The notes under the pieces were generated by a model. That model was given only the letters and a program-made list of their open reading frames with translations, searched no databases and was not told where the DNA came from. From DATFJT01 sp965230755 (lineage in GTDB: Bacteria; Bacteroidota; Bacteroidia; Chitinophagales; Saprospiraceae), in assembly GCA_965230755.1 (NCBI GenBank), contig CBDDLT010000015.1, positions 248,001 to 312,000 on the forward strand: a stretch of 64,000 nt of DNA, read 5' to 3'. This document shows positions 55,001-64,000 of this stretch, piece after piece (within the stretch, counting starts at the first letter, position 1; every line of letters begins with the position of its first letter). A program made the translations under genes and the position numbers.

Positions 55001-58000
55001 TTATCGAATTGTAATCATCTTTTTACTTAAACTGTGTCCGTTATATTGAATTCTGTAGTAGTATAAGCCGTTCATTTCAAGCTTTTTGGTATTGACTAAG
55101 AATTCACCATAACCAGAAGAAAAAATACCGCTGTCTGAGTACACCAAGTTTCCTAGAGGATCCATAATATCTAGTATTACTTCTCCTCCTTCCCTTTCAC
55201 TTCCATCAGTTGTTGTAACCGGAATCTCAAAGCCTATAAATGTAGATCCGATTACGGGATTAGGCTTATTCTGATAGAGTACTAGAGCCTTCGTACTATT
55301 CTCTCCATTCTTAGATGGCCGCAAATCCAAAGCATAAACACGGTTGTTTGTCCCATATGCCTCTGCTTTTAGATGCCCTTCAGATAAGCTAATATTGGTT
55401 TCAGACAGGGTATTTTCCTCAAAGTCTATTCTTAATATTGTCGTTTTCTCATTGATTCGAACTCCATCGGTATTTTCCCAGCTGAAATACAGTATTGCCT
55501 TCTTATCATCATATCGGAAATTTGACGGACTAAGTCCTTCCAATTTTCCTACCATGATTCTCGGCCTTGCATCCAAGGGTAATTGTACTGCAAATTGCAT
55601 ACCAAAGAGCTCTTCGTTCATCTTTTTTATCTGTACATAATGTTGTCCATTGTATTTTCCTTGTTCATATATTCCATGGTCCAATTCGACGAGGATATCA
55701 TCTGATCTATCCTCAGGAGATAGGATGCTAATGCTGTTGTTGACATCTCCCATTTTTATACTCACAAAGTCGTTTTCCATTGAGTTGCCCCTTAAGTTAT
55801 CTATGAAGATCTCTCTTGGGAAGGTCGAATAAAATGGATTTGGATCTGCAGAAAAATCAAAGTCTGCTGGGACAAAATCCCATTTTGGACAATCCGGGAA
55901 TTCTTCCATCAGCCTTAGAATAATTTGTCTGATCAAGACCATATCATAGCTCGTCACAGAACCTGATCTGTTGACGTCGGCAGCTATCCACTCATATGGA
56001 GATGAGAATTCCTGAAGTTGTAAAATATGTTGTCTTATTCTAAGTAAATCCAATGTGCTCAATCCATCTCTGTAGCTTGCGCCTTCGTAATGTGGAATTA
56101 AAGCGTATGATCTATCCGTCGGTAAATCGTCTTTTTCGAAATGTCCATCTTCATCACTCATCACCATACCGCTTCCTATAATCTCAAGTTCTACATCTTT
56201 CATCGCAGTTCCATCCTCCATTAGGATGCTTCCGGCGATCATCGCAGTTGAGCTTAAAGTACAAGCACCAAACGGATCCGTCACCCTCCAACTATCGGTC
56301 GTTTCAAACAACAGCTCATTGTCCAATGTAGTAATCTGAATAAGGATTTCTACATCTTGTTCTGCCATCGTGCAGTCCAGAGATTTTGGTTCGATCACCC
56401 AATTGAATTGTGCAGTACAATGCAGGTTTGGGTTTTGGATCAAATCCTCCGGTTCTAATTCTCTATTTCCGTTTTCATCAAGACTTAGTTCTTGATCGTT
56501 GACCGTCCAAGGCAAACCGTAAGGTAAAATCCTCAAATTCAATTCTGCCGTATCTCGACTACCTTGAGAATCTTCCACCATGAACAAGACGCTGTTATTT
56601 CCGATATCTGCACAATCAAAATCTGTCTGGCTCAAGTAGAATGTCAGTCCATCTCCAGTAGAATTTCTATCTAAGTCCTCAGGCGTGATCCTAATAAAAT
56701 CGCTCTCCCCCATCGTGATTGTCGTATCTCCAGTCAAAGCCTGTAACATCGGTAATACAGTAACCGTCACAATAACCGAAGCCGAGTTACCACAAGGATC
56801 TGTTGCGGTAAAAGTGACATCTGTATCTCCAACAGGGTATACTCCACTGGCATCTTCCATTCCATTGCCTACCGGTGCGTCATTTACAATGTCCACGCTA
56901 TCAGAAGGAGCACAGTTATCCGAGACTGTTGCCACCAATGTCACAAAATCTCCCTCGTCAACCGTCACATCAAAGACATCTGAAATAACGGGTGCAGTAT
57001 TGTCTACTACATTGATTGTTTGAGACGTATCTACACTATTGCCACAATCATTCATTGCCGTCCAAGTTCTGATCAACTGAAATTCCTGAGTACAATTTCC
57101 TGGAATACTGTCGTCTTGGATGGTCAACATTGCTCCACAGGTATCTGAAAAAGTTGGATCAGGTCCAAAAGAATATGTATCATCACACGAAACCGTAATA
57201 TCCGCAGGAACATCCATGAATGATGGTGTTGAACAAAACGTCGTTAGATACAATTCGCGAACTCCGTAGCACCCAGAAATACTTGCATCTTCTATTCTTG
57301 CAAATAGGGTGTCTCCTGAAGTAGTATAAACTCCAGCTACCGGATTTGCATCAGCATCGGCATCTGCCTCCGTCTCATGGTAACTCACGTCTACAGCCTG
57401 AGCTCCCTTGTAAACATTGTCATCGTAGTCGCTAAGAGTAAAATCCGCTTCACCTTGGTCATCAGCACACTCACTGGCTTCAAAATCACACAAATTTTCA
57501 TTCGAAACTGTGGAAGACTCATCGTAGTCATCTTCGGATGGGTCCCCATTATTTGGCGTCGAATCCCGATCCGTAGCCGTAGTGCCTCCTGATAAATCAC
57601 TCGCATCTTCAATTTCTACTGAAGAAGAAATGCACAGACCATCGTATCCACTATCTAGGATTAAAAATAGATCTACAGTGGTCTGAGCCAAAGACACTAA
57701 TGGTCCGTCAATGGTTGTCCTTAGGTCAGATCCCATTAAACTCCAATCGGGATTGAGTAAACTACTAAAGACAAAACCGTCTGCCAATTCCTGGATAATA
57801 TCAATGTCGAATGCATCAACGTCCCCCTCGTTGTCGATGGTTATTCGAAATTGTACCGTATCTCCTGGATCATACTCGTCTAGGGCAGATATATCATCGC
57901 TCGATAGAGCCAAATCAAAATTATTCTCAACAGTAACTTGTACATCACAGGTATCGAAGTTACCACAGCCATCACTAGCTATGAACCGGATGTCATATAC

Positions 58001-60490
58001 TCCTTCGGGATAAGTTCCACTGGCATCATCCATTCCATTTCCTTGTCCATAGTCAGTTAAAGCGTTGTTCGTTATACTTAAGCTATCGCAGTTATCCGTA
58101 GCTGTGACCATGAGGTCGACATTATCTGGTCCCACAGAAACTGTCATATCTGGAGGACAACTGTCTATCGCCGGTGGAGTGGTATCAATTATGCCTATAA
58201 TTTGAGTATCCTCAAAGAATAAATCCGTACGACAATTGTGTTCTACTCTCCAGGATCTTTCTATTTGCCTATCGCCATCCACACAACTACCGGAAGCTAC
58301 GTCCATGACCAGGCGAATACTATAATTGCTACAACTGTCATTCATGACTACTGGAATACCGGTGCTATTCTGACCGGAATTCGATTCACATTCCACCGTA
58401 GTGTCTTGTGGAAAAGCAACAACAATATTGGTCACCGGAGCAACAGTAATCACCTGCTGACATGAGGTGGTTAAACCCGCGCCATCGGTCACCGTGTGAG
58501 TTCTAATAACATCACCCAAACCACAAGCATCCAATCCCGAATCATCATCACTAAACGTAAATACTAAGGAATCGCAGTTGTCTGTAGCTGTTGGTAATCC
58601 AGTTCTGGTTGTATCCGTAATGTCCTCCCAACATCTTATGCTTAAATCATCTGCACATTGAACAATCTCCGGTTCGTCCTTATCATCAACGAATACCGTA
58701 AAATCACAAATACTCATGTTCCCCGACTCATCCCATACTGCCATCCATCCATCAACTGGAGCGTAGATATCGTCACAATCATAGATAAGACACTCAAAGA
58801 AATTCATCGAATCTCTACTAATACGTATGCTGTCAATACCACAATTATCCATGCTTCCATCTTCTATTGTCGTATAAAACAGCTTGGCCTGACCAGTCCC
58901 GTCCAAGGTAATGGTAGTATTGCCATCGCAAATAGCTTGAGGATTTACCGCATCGATCAAGGTCAATGAAATTGTACATGTGGTATCGTTTCCACAATCA
59001 TCCGAAGCGGTATACTCAATGGTATAATCTCCCAGTCCCAATGCCGTGATATCAGTTAACTCCATACCACTGTCATCGAGAACCCTGGTAGTGACTGTCG
59101 GTGACGGATCACAGTTATCCGTCACTGAGGGAGGGGGTATGCGATCTGTTAGGTCCAATTGACAATTGTCTCCCACAGACATAGTCGTGTCATTTGGACA
59201 TGTAAGTTCCGGAGAATCAAAATCCATAACCTTGATCTCCTGCGGACTTGGGATATCCATTACTACATTACTACACCAATCGCGTACCCTCCAAAACCTC
59301 AAAATAGTGATGCAACCAGGGGAATTCTCATCGTAAATTTCTTCGTTAATCAAACTAGCTGCTGCCATTGAGCAACTAAGATTATTAACTATGGGTCTTC
59401 CCGATCCCTCATCGGTTGCACTAAGGTCATAGCTGTCGTTACAATTATATATGGTATCTGAAGGCCACTCCACGGTATATGGAGGAACCTCATTATTCTC
59501 TAGTTCGATCATTTGTTGACACTGATCGGATCTTCCGGCCTGATCTGAAATGGTAAATGTCCTAATCACGGTCCCTATATTACAGGCATTCAAACCGGAT
59601 CGATCATCGGAGTGCGTGATTGTATAACTACAGTTATCTTCACCTATGGGCAATAGGTCATATTCGATGACCATGAAAGCCTCATTCATGAATCCAAATG
59701 GAGCATCGTTTAAATCTCTGGCTACTAGCTCCCAGTCTCCCATCTTATCGGTATTATTTAAATCCGTTAGGTCCGCCACCTCCGGTTGAACGGATCCTGT
59801 TAGTGCGGTACAGTCAAAAGCAGAACCGTTGGAATCAAAAGTAACATCCAAGTCATCTTCCCCTGCGCAGCTGGCAGCTTGATTCAACATTCTATATCTG
59901 GTTCCATCCGGGCTGAAAAAGAACAGAGACAATCCCGACAGGTCCTCGAAGTCCGCATCGACATACAAACTCACATTCCTGATTCTTCCCGGTGTTGGAG
60001 AATTTATTGTCTCTCGGTAAAGGGACGGTGGTCCCGGTGGAGGTCCACCAATATCCCCTGCTGGGAATACTAAAGTATCAAATCGCACAAGCTCCGGATC
60101 TATATCCTCTGCACAGGAAAGTGTTATATCGGCAAGCGCCATACATGTGGGAGCTGTTTTATCATCGATAAAGACTGAAGCCATGCATGTTGGTTCCGGA
60201 CCAACCAATGAAGCCATGATTGTTTGTCCGACATGATTGCAGCGAAATTCATCCGCTGGTAAAGCCATACCGTTTTCATCTACTAGTGGGTCACCATTTT
60301 CATCCATTAATAATATGGTGTAGAGATTGGGATCGCATTCCGCCTCATTCGCTATTAGCATTTGAGGAGAAACCACTCCCTCTCCATTGTCGTCTACGGA
60401 AGTATAAATATCTGTGCACGCACAGTTTTGAGAATAAGAACTCCACCCTACACAGCAGAGTACTGCTGCGATTAGCATTTTAAATTTCAT
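55001..60490 (-). CDS. Giant secreted protein: P domain, HYR repeats, DUF11, dockerin-like module, T9SS type A signal
   Basis: 1829 residues. Signal peptide (MKFKMLIAAVLCCVGWSSYSQ), a proprotein-convertase P-like domain (about 145-280, MGDWELVARDLNDAPFGF), several HYR repeats (for example TTPPAIDSCPPDMTVSVG and CGNFDTCDVQVTV), a DUF11-like domain (DPGDTVQFRITIDNEGDVDA), a carboxypeptidase-regulatory-like domain (IAGSILMEDGTAMKDVELEI), and then a dockerin-like pair of calcium-loop helices near 1480-1530 (LSTLDLLRIRQHIL ... ADVNRSGSVTSYDMVLI). It ends in a type A sorting domain (YQNKPNPVIGSTFIGFEIP ... GLYYYRIQYNGHSLSKKMI). It is exported by T9SS. A dockerin-like unit implies a cohesin-like partner; none is encoded nearby. 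A 22-bp inverted repeat sits in its 5' leader. Confidence 0.92.
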   Translation of the reverse strand: MKFKMLIAAVLCCVGWSSYSQNCACTDIYTSVDDNGEGVVSPQMLIANEAECDPNLYTILLMDENGDPLVDENGMALPADEFRCNHVGQTIMASLVGPEPTCMASVFIDDKTAPTCMALADITLSCAEDIDPELVRFDTLVFPAGDIGGPPPGPPSLYRETINSPTPGRIRNVSLYVDADFEDLSGLSLFFFSPDGTRYRMLNQAASCAGEDDLDVTFDSNGSAFDCTALTGSVQPEVADLTDLNNTDKMGDWELVARDLNDAPFGFMNEAFMVIEYDLLPIGEDNCSYTITHSDDRSGLNACNIGTVIRTFTISDQAGRSDQCQQMIELENNEVPPYTVEWPSDTIYNCNDSYDLSATDEGSGRPIVNNLSCSMAAASLINEEIYDENSPGCITILRFWRVRDWCSNVVMDIPSPQEIKVMDFDSPELTCPNDTTMSVGDNCQLDLTDRIPPPSVTDNCDPSPTVTTRVLDDSGMELTDITALGLGDYTIEYTASDDCGNDTTCTISLTLIDAVNPQAICDGNTTITLDGTGQAKLFYTTIEDGSMDNCGIDSIRISRDSMNFFECLIYDCDDIYAPVDGWMAVWDESGNMSICDFTVFVDDKDEPEIVQCADDLSIRCWEDITDTTRTGLPTATDNCDSLVFTFSDDDSGLDACGLGDVIRTHTVTDGAGLTTSCQQVITVAPVTNIVVAFPQDTTVECESNSGQNSTGIPVVMNDSCSNYSIRLVMDVASGSCVDGDRQIERSWRVEHNCRTDLFFEDTQIIGIIDTTPPAIDSCPPDMTVSVGPDNVDLMVTATDNCDSLSITNNALTDYGQGNGMDDASGTYPEGVYDIRFIASDGCGNFDTCDVQVTVENNFDLALSSDDISALDEYDPGDTVQFRITIDNEGDVDAFDIDIIQELADGFVFSSLLNPDWSLMGSDLRTTIDGPLVSLAQTTVDLFLILDSGYDGLCISSSVEIEDASDLSGGTTATDRDSTPNNGDPSEDDYDESSTVSNENLCDFEASECADDQGEADFTLSDYDDNVYKGAQAVDVSYHETEADADADANPVAGVYTTSGDTLFARIEDASISGCYGVRELYLTTFCSTPSFMDVPADITVSCDDTYSFGPDPTFSDTCGAMLTIQDDSIPGNCTQEFQLIRTWTAMNDCGNSVDTSQTINVVDNTAPVISDVFDVTVDEGDFVTLVATVSDNCAPSDSVDIVNDAPVGNGMEDASGVYPVGDTDVTFTATDPCGNSASVIVTVTVLPMLQALTGDTTITMGESDFIRITPEDLDRNSTGDGLTFYLSQTDFDCADIGNNSVLFMVEDSQGSRDTAELNLRILPYGLPWTVNDQELSLDENGNRELEPEDLIQNPNLHCTAQFNWVIEPKSLDCTMAEQDVEILIQITTLDNELLFETTDSWRVTDPFGACTLSSTAMIAGSILMEDGTAMKDVELEIIGSGMVMSDEDGHFEKDDLPTDRSYALIPHYEGASYRDGLSTLDLLRIRQHILQLQEFSSPYEWIAADVNRSGSVTSYDMVLIRQIILRLMEEFPDCPKWDFVPADFDFSADPNPFYSTFPREIFIDNLRGNSMENDFVSIKMGDVNNSISILSPEDRSDDILVELDHGIYEQGKYNGQHYVQIKKMNEELFGMQFAVQLPLDARPRIMVGKLEGLSPSNFRYDDKKAILYFSWENTDGVRINEKTTILRIDFEENTLSETNISLSEGHLKAEAYGTNNRVYALDLRPSKNGENSTKALVLYQNKPNPVIGSTFIGFEIPVTTTDGSEREGGEVILDIMDPLGNLVYSDSGIFSSGYGEFLVNTKKLEMNGLYYYRIQYNGHSLSKKMITIR

Positions 60491-60512
60491 GTTGCATCAT
60501 TATTTGTCCCAA

Positions 60513-60594
60513 TAAAAAAGAGCTAAAAAAAGGTGATTAACTATAGACATGGATCACTCCATCGTCGCACAATTAATCACCTTTTTTTAGCTCT
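60513..60594 (-). terminator. Long perfect hairpin with T tract upstream of the giant gene
   Basis: A perfect 22-bp inverted repeat (arms 60519-60540 and 60573-60594, AGAGCTAAAAAAAGGTGATT plus AA) encloses a 32-nt loop. On the minus strand it is followed by TTTTTTATT, as in an intrinsic terminator. It lies about 250 bp beyond the enoyl-CoA hydratase stop and only 23-29 bp before the ATG of the giant secreted-protein gene, so it may act as an attenuator instead of, or as well as, a terminator. Confidence 0.65.
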
Positions 60595-60846
60595 CTATAG
60601 AAATAAGATTCCCCAATCTCACTTCTAAAATAAATACATTTAAATACTAATTATATGTATAAAGCACAATATAAATTAAATACAAATAAAAATATTTAAA
60701 TATATATACAATACAAATACGTCATAAAACCAATATCCGCTGCTTATCAATTGTTTTTTTTGCGCTGATTCAACAAATAAAAAAAGTGAACTTGCGCAAA
60801 TCATTGATATTTAGTAATTTACATGAAGGAAAAAAATTAAAAAAAC
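60595..60846. other. AT-rich spacer between enoyl-CoA hydratase and the long hairpin
   Basis: About 250 bp of very AT-rich sequence with TATATA and AAATA runs. No coding frame. It probably contains the promoter for the giant gene, since there is no room for one between the hairpin and its ATG. Confidence 0.45.
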
Positions 60847-61629
60847 TTAGGATCTATTTTTGATTTGATCTAGGGTCCGCTTCGTGAAGTCGTTCAATAC
60901 TAGTCTTCCGCTGATTTGAGCTCGTTCAGCCAACAGGTCGTCCCAATGTTCTGTTCCCTGCCATAACACTTTCTTCAATTCGATCATCGCGTCAAGACTA
61001 TAATTGGCAAGTCTTTGGCTAAATTCTTCAATATAGGCATCCAATTGTTCCACAGAACCGAATACTTCAGAGAATAGTCCTTTTGACTTGGCCCACTCGG
61101 CTGTTCTCCATTCTGCAGCATTAATGGCCATTTCGCTCATAGCAGATAATCCAACTTTTCTCTCTACAGCTGGCCCCACTACAAAGGGCCCTATTCCGAT
61201 ATGAAGTTCACTGAGTTTTACACTGGCATATTTCGTAGCCATACAATAGTCCACCGCAGAAGCCAAGCCAACGCCTCCGCCGACAGCCTTACCTTGAACA
61301 CGCCCAATAATCAATTTATCGGCTTTTCGGCACGCATTAATCACATTGGCGAAACCCATGAAGAAATTGATTCCTTCAGTATGATTAGAGATAGAGATGA
61401 GTTCGTCAAAACTAGCCCCAGCGCAAAAAGTTCGGTCACCTCCTGATTTCAAGATAATCACCTTGACATTTTCATCGTTCCCCGCAGCAGTAACCGCTTC
61501 TGCCAGTTCCCTAAGGATATTAGAAGGCAAGGAATTCTGGGCCGGATGAAAAAATTCGATGGTACAAATATTTTTGTCTGTGTTACTCTTTACGTAGGCT
61601 TCTAAACTCATGCTCAATATTTTTTGCAA
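60847..61629 (-). CDS. Enoyl-CoA hydratase/isomerase family protein
   Basis: 260 residues of the crotonase family: the oxyanion-hole segments GGDRTFCAGASFDELI and VQGKAVGGGVGLASAVDYCMAT, then KLSELHIGIGPFVVGP, where the second catalytic Glu (E of SELHIGIGP) usually sits, and a C-terminal helical region (LIEL/AELKK type, MIELKKVLWQG). It hydrates or isomerises enoyl-CoA. It may act in fatty-acid, branched-chain amino acid or phenylacetate breakdown; the sequence alone does not say which. Monocistronic. Confidence 0.9.
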   Translation of the reverse strand: MQKILSMSLEAYVKSNTDKNICTIEFFHPAQNSLPSNILRELAEAVTAAGNDENVKVIILKSGGDRTFCAGASFDELISISNHTEGINFFMGFANVINACRKADKLIIGRVQGKAVGGGVGLASAVDYCMATKYASVKLSELHIGIGPFVVGPAVERKVGLSAMSEMAINAAEWRTAEWAKSKGLFSEVFGSVEQLDAYIEEFSQRLANYSLDAMIELKKVLWQGTEHWDDLLAERAQISGRLVLNDFTKRTLDQIKNRS

Positions 61630-61643
61630 ATTTAGTAAAGTCT

Positions 61644-61686
61644 TGGGATTTGGGATTTAGGATTTAGGTTTTGAGTTTTGGGCTTG
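61644..61686. repeat. Degenerate heptanucleotide tandem repeat
   Basis: About six degenerate copies of TGGGATT (TGGGATT TGGGATT TAGGATT TAGGTTT TGAGTTT TGGGCTT). It lies in the 288-bp spacer upstream of the sigma-factor gene and downstream of nothing but the divergent enoyl-CoA hydratase promoter. The rest of that spacer shows no other structure. Confidence 0.7.
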
Positions 61687-62007
61687 CATAATATTCCTAG
61701 AACATAGATATTTTGACGGAGGTATTATAATACGTCTTTCTATCTGGCACTGCTTAGAGCGTTTATTTTGGGCATTTATCGGCATTTATTCTTATTATTT
61801 GTTGATTTTCAGAGCTTTGAGAACTTAGAGCATCTATACTTACACCACTTTATAAAGCAATAAACTCGATACTAACTTACTGCTCCGTGAACTTAGATTC
61901 CTCGTTAATGAACTAGAATGTCAAAAAAATTGCCCCAAATTTTTCTTCCAGGCAACCATATTCGAAAAATTCCCCTCTATATTCATGAAGACTTTAGCCA
62001 AAATAGA

Positions 62008-62556
62008 ATGAAGGATATTTCAAATATGGTAAAACTTGCTCAACAAAAGGATCCGGAGGGATTCAGGTTGATTTACGAGCAATATTCCAATTATTTATTC
62101 GGGGTGTGTAAAAGGTACTTAAACACACAGGAAGATGCCGAAGAGGCACTGTCGGATGCCTTCATTCAGGCTTTTAAAAAGATTGATCAATTGCAGGATG
62201 CCGCGAGTCTACGGGCCTGGTTAAAGACGATCGTTATTCGAACCTGTCTGGCCATTGTAAAGAAGAAAAAGCTCGAAGTGGAAGATATCGATCTCAACGT
62301 GGGAAAAATATACGACCAAGAAGATGCTTTATCGAATCTGAGTCTGGAAGAGTTGAAAAGTTATATCGATGATCTGCCTTTGGGGTATAAAAGTGTTTTC
62401 AACCTCTATTTTATTGAGGGTTATAATCACAAAGAAATTGCGGATATGCTCAGTATCAGTACGGGAACTTCGAAATCCCAACTGAGTAAAGCTCGAAAAA
62501 GACTACAAATGACCATCATCAATAATCGTGAACTACCTAATCTAATTGCACTATGA
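62008..62556 (+). CDS. ECF-type RNA polymerase sigma factor
   Basis: The frame is open from an ATG at 61918 (212 residues), but the first 30 residues do not look like sigma factor, and ATG 62008 gives 182 residues, the usual ECF length. Region 2 is present (FRLIYEQYSNYLFGVCKRYL ... DAEEALSDAFIQAFKKI), with region 4 (LPLGYKSVFNLYFIEGYNHKEIADML ... GTSKSQLSKARKRL). It directs RNA polymerase to a small regulon. The following membrane-protein gene overlaps by 4 bp (ATGA) and is the likely anti-sigma or coupled partner. The start choice is uncertain. Confidence 0.9.
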   Translation: MKDISNMVKLAQQKDPEGFRLIYEQYSNYLFGVCKRYLNTQEDAEEALSDAFIQAFKKIDQLQDAASLRAWLKTIVIRTCLAIVKKKKLEVEDIDLNVGKIYDQEDALSNLSLEELKSYIDDLPLGYKSVFNLYFIEGYNHKEIADMLSISTGTSKSQLSKARKRLQMTIINNRELPNLIAL

Positions 62557-63311
62557 AAAGACTAGATAAAGAAAAGGCCAAGGCATTAGAAAATTTGTAT
62601 TCCTCTGCTCCTTCCAGTCAAGTTTGGGAAAGCATTGCTCAAGGAATTATGGAAGAGAAGAAGCAAAAAAAGAAGTCCTTCCTTTCGGTTTTAAGACCAT
62701 ATGTATGGAATAGATATGCTATGGCGGCTAGTATCTTATTATTTATGGGTATTGGATTGTGGATTCAACTTTACAATGATGCTGACAGCTCGGATGCTCG
62801 TATAGTTGCAGAAGCTACTAAAGCTCCACAGGAAAGAACTGTACAACCCGTGGTAACTGAATCAGTACAAAATCCAAATCCTATAGCAAAAGAGGTCTCT
62901 GCACATCCGGTTATAAAAGAAGTGAAGAATTTTCCGGTCAAGAGGATTCAAAAAACAAATGATTCGAACCAAGAGTTTATCGTTGCTGCTCCAGATATTA
63001 ATAAAGAAAGCTCTGGTGAGTCCGAAACAATTGCGGACAGAAATAATATCAAAGTAGACGTCATTGATGTCTTACCAACAGCTGAATTTAATGAAATTGC
63101 AGTCGCTCAGAAATCGGTGAAAAATGTAGCCAATATCGCTCCAACAAAAAATACAATTGAGGCTAGGTCAGATGCGAAGTCAGAAATAAAACTTATAGAC
63201 CAGCTCAAAGAAAATGCGGTGGCTTTTCTTTCCAACAAAGTCAGTGAACTTGGGGAAGAACTGAATATCAAGAACTCTAGAAAAATTAAGAGCATAGAAA
63301 TTATATATTAA
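62553..63311 (+). CDS. Single-pass membrane protein, probable anti-sigma-type partner
   Basis: 252 residues: a cytosolic N-terminus of about 65 residues (with PSSQVWESIAQGIMEEKKQKK), one membrane helix (about 67-86, YAMAASILLFMGIGLWIQLY), and a low-complexity periplasmic part. The gene overlaps the sigma factor by 4 bp. Topology and position fit an anti-sigma factor that holds the sigma factor at the membrane, but no ZAS or FecR motif is seen, so this is inference. A beta-barrel gene follows within 20 bp. Confidence 0.7.
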   Translation: MKRLDKEKAKALENLYSSAPSSQVWESIAQGIMEEKKQKKKSFLSVLRPYVWNRYAMAASILLFMGIGLWIQLYNDADSSDARIVAEATKAPQERTVQPVVTESVQNPNPIAKEVSAHPVIKEVKNFPVKRIQKTNDSNQEFIVAAPDINKESSGESETIADRNNIKVDVIDVLPTAEFNEIAVAQKSVKNVANIAPTKNTIEARSDAKSEIKLIDQLKENAVAFLSNKVSELGEELNIKNSRKIKSIEIIY

Positions 63312-63330
63312 AAACATTAAATTTTAAACT

Positions 63331-64000
63331 ATGAAAGTCAAATTATTGGTAGTACTCGTTTCATTCCTTTTGCCACTTTTTGCGTGGTCACAAGACGAAC
63401 CATCGGATCGCGAAAGGAAACTCGAGCAGTTAATGGATCAGATTGAACAATTAGAATCGATTGTCGACAGTATCTCGGAGGAAATTGATATTGATTTCGA
63501 CTTTGATGATATGGATGAGGATGATAAAAAATTCGAATGGGACAATGATCGCGTTAAAATCGATCTAAGCAATGGTAGAGAATCACTTACTAAAGGATCT
63601 GTCATTATTTCTCTCGGACCTACTTTTCTTTTAGATGACGAAGTTAGTGATGCCATTACTCCAGATTTTAAACCATTCAGATCATGGAGCGGTCAATTAG
63701 GTTTTGGTTTCCTTACAAGATTTGGTCATCAGTCCACTGTTGGGCTAGAATACGGTTTGGTTTATCGATTTGTAGAGTTAGAAAACCGGGATGATATGGT
63801 CCTGGCTGAAAACACGAATAATCTATTCGAATATATCGAAAATGATGTCAGTTTGGACGAATCGGAGCTTTACTCCAATTACCTTACGGTGCCGGTGGCA
63901 TTGAGATTCAATGACAAAAACAATAGTAAGTTTTCCGTATCCATTGGAGGATTTGTAGGGCTTAGGCTGAATGGAAAACAAGAGTTAAAGTATGAAAATA
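63331..64000 (+). CDS. Outer-membrane beta-barrel protein, partial
   Basis: The open frame starts at ATG 63331 and runs off the window. A signal peptide (MKVKLLVVLVSFLLPLFAWSQ) is followed by a coiled-coil-like stretch (LEQLMDQIEQLESIVDSIS), an acidic patch (DIDFDFDDMDEDDKK), and then alternating amphipathic strands (GSVIISLGPTFLLDD, GQLGFGFLTRFGHQSTVGLE, LTVPVALRF, FSVSIGGFVGLRL) like a PorT/OmpA-type barrel. It lies 19 bp after the membrane-protein gene and is presumably part of the sigma-factor operon. Its full length is unknown. Confidence 0.8.
   Translation, partial: MKVKLLVVLVSFLLPLFAWSQDEPSDRERKLEQLMDQIEQLESIVDSISEEIDIDFDFDDMDEDDKKFEWDNDRVKIDLSNGRESLTKGSVIISLGPTFLLDDEVSDAITPDFKPFRSWSGQLGFGFLTRFGHQSTVGLEYGLVYRFVELENRDDMVLAENTNNLFEYIENDVSLDESELYSNYLTVPVALRFNDKNNSKFSVSIGGFVGLRLNGKQELKYEN

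Noticed and set aside
61644..61686. Heptamer array resembling TTTAGGG telomere repeats
   Set aside because: It is short, degenerate and internal to a bacterial chromosome with genes on both sides; there is no sign of a linear end.

Overview
This 64 kb window looks like chromosome of a free-living Bacteroidota (Bacteroidetes) bacterium. The evidence is the low G+C content, type IX secretion (T9SS) substrates with both type A and type B (gliding-motility, CHU_C-like) C-terminal sorting domains, a PorP/SprF-family protein, SprB-like repeats, a DUF3467 protein, LytTR two-component genes, and promoter-like TTTG / TAnnTTTG elements. The very large multidomain secreted proteins (P domains, HYR, PKD, dockerin-like) would fit a Saprospiria-type lineage, but that placement is inference. 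I see no integrase, transposase, prophage or CRISPR array.

Layout. 1-2.5 kb: a LytS/LytTR sensor-regulator pair with a DUF2306 membrane protein downstream. 2.8-8.1 kb: a proline-centred group made of a three-domain Xaa-Pro aminopeptidase, trans-3-hydroxy-L-proline dehydratase, a frame-broken ornithine cyclodeaminase/pyrroline-2-carboxylate reductase homologue, and a prolyl tripeptidase-like lipoprotein. 8.3-16.4 kb: accessory secreted and lipoprotein genes, including a giant M23-like/SprB-repeat/T9SS protein whose 5' end is frame-broken. 16.5-21.8 kb: tRNA-Pro, tRNA-Ser, dnaA, a split 5'-nucleotidase, an IscA-type protein and an SRPBCC protein. 21.8-34.5 kb: a pbpC/alpha-2-macroglobulin pair and a giant type B T9SS protein. 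34.5-40.9 kb: icd, ruvB, a DUF3467 protein, an MltA-like transglycosylase, an unrecognised 661-residue protein that I read as ending in a degenerate kinase fold, and a PspC-domain protein. 40.9-47.7 kb: an operon of a small secreted protein, a giant type B adhesin-like protein and a PorP/SprF protein. 47.8-54.6 kb: sppA, a candidate small RNA, pepT, a pseudouridine synthase, a secreted protein and a GT-C glycosyltransferase. 54.6-64 kb: a repeat-bearing intergenic region, a giant dockerin-like type A T9SS protein behind a long hairpin, an enoyl-CoA hydratase, and an ECF sigma factor / membrane protein / outer-membrane beta-barrel cassette that runs off the end.

Points most worth following up: the 38.6-40.6 kb protein with the probable pseudokinase C-terminus; the prolyl-peptide plus hydroxyproline gene group; four reading-frame breaks of the same sign within the first 10 kb; a promoter-hairpin-terminator unit at about 49.93-50.04 kb that looks like a small RNA; and a perfect 22-bp inverted repeat between an enoyl-CoA hydratase gene and a giant secreted-protein gene. 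All functions are assigned by reading motifs; no database search was run.
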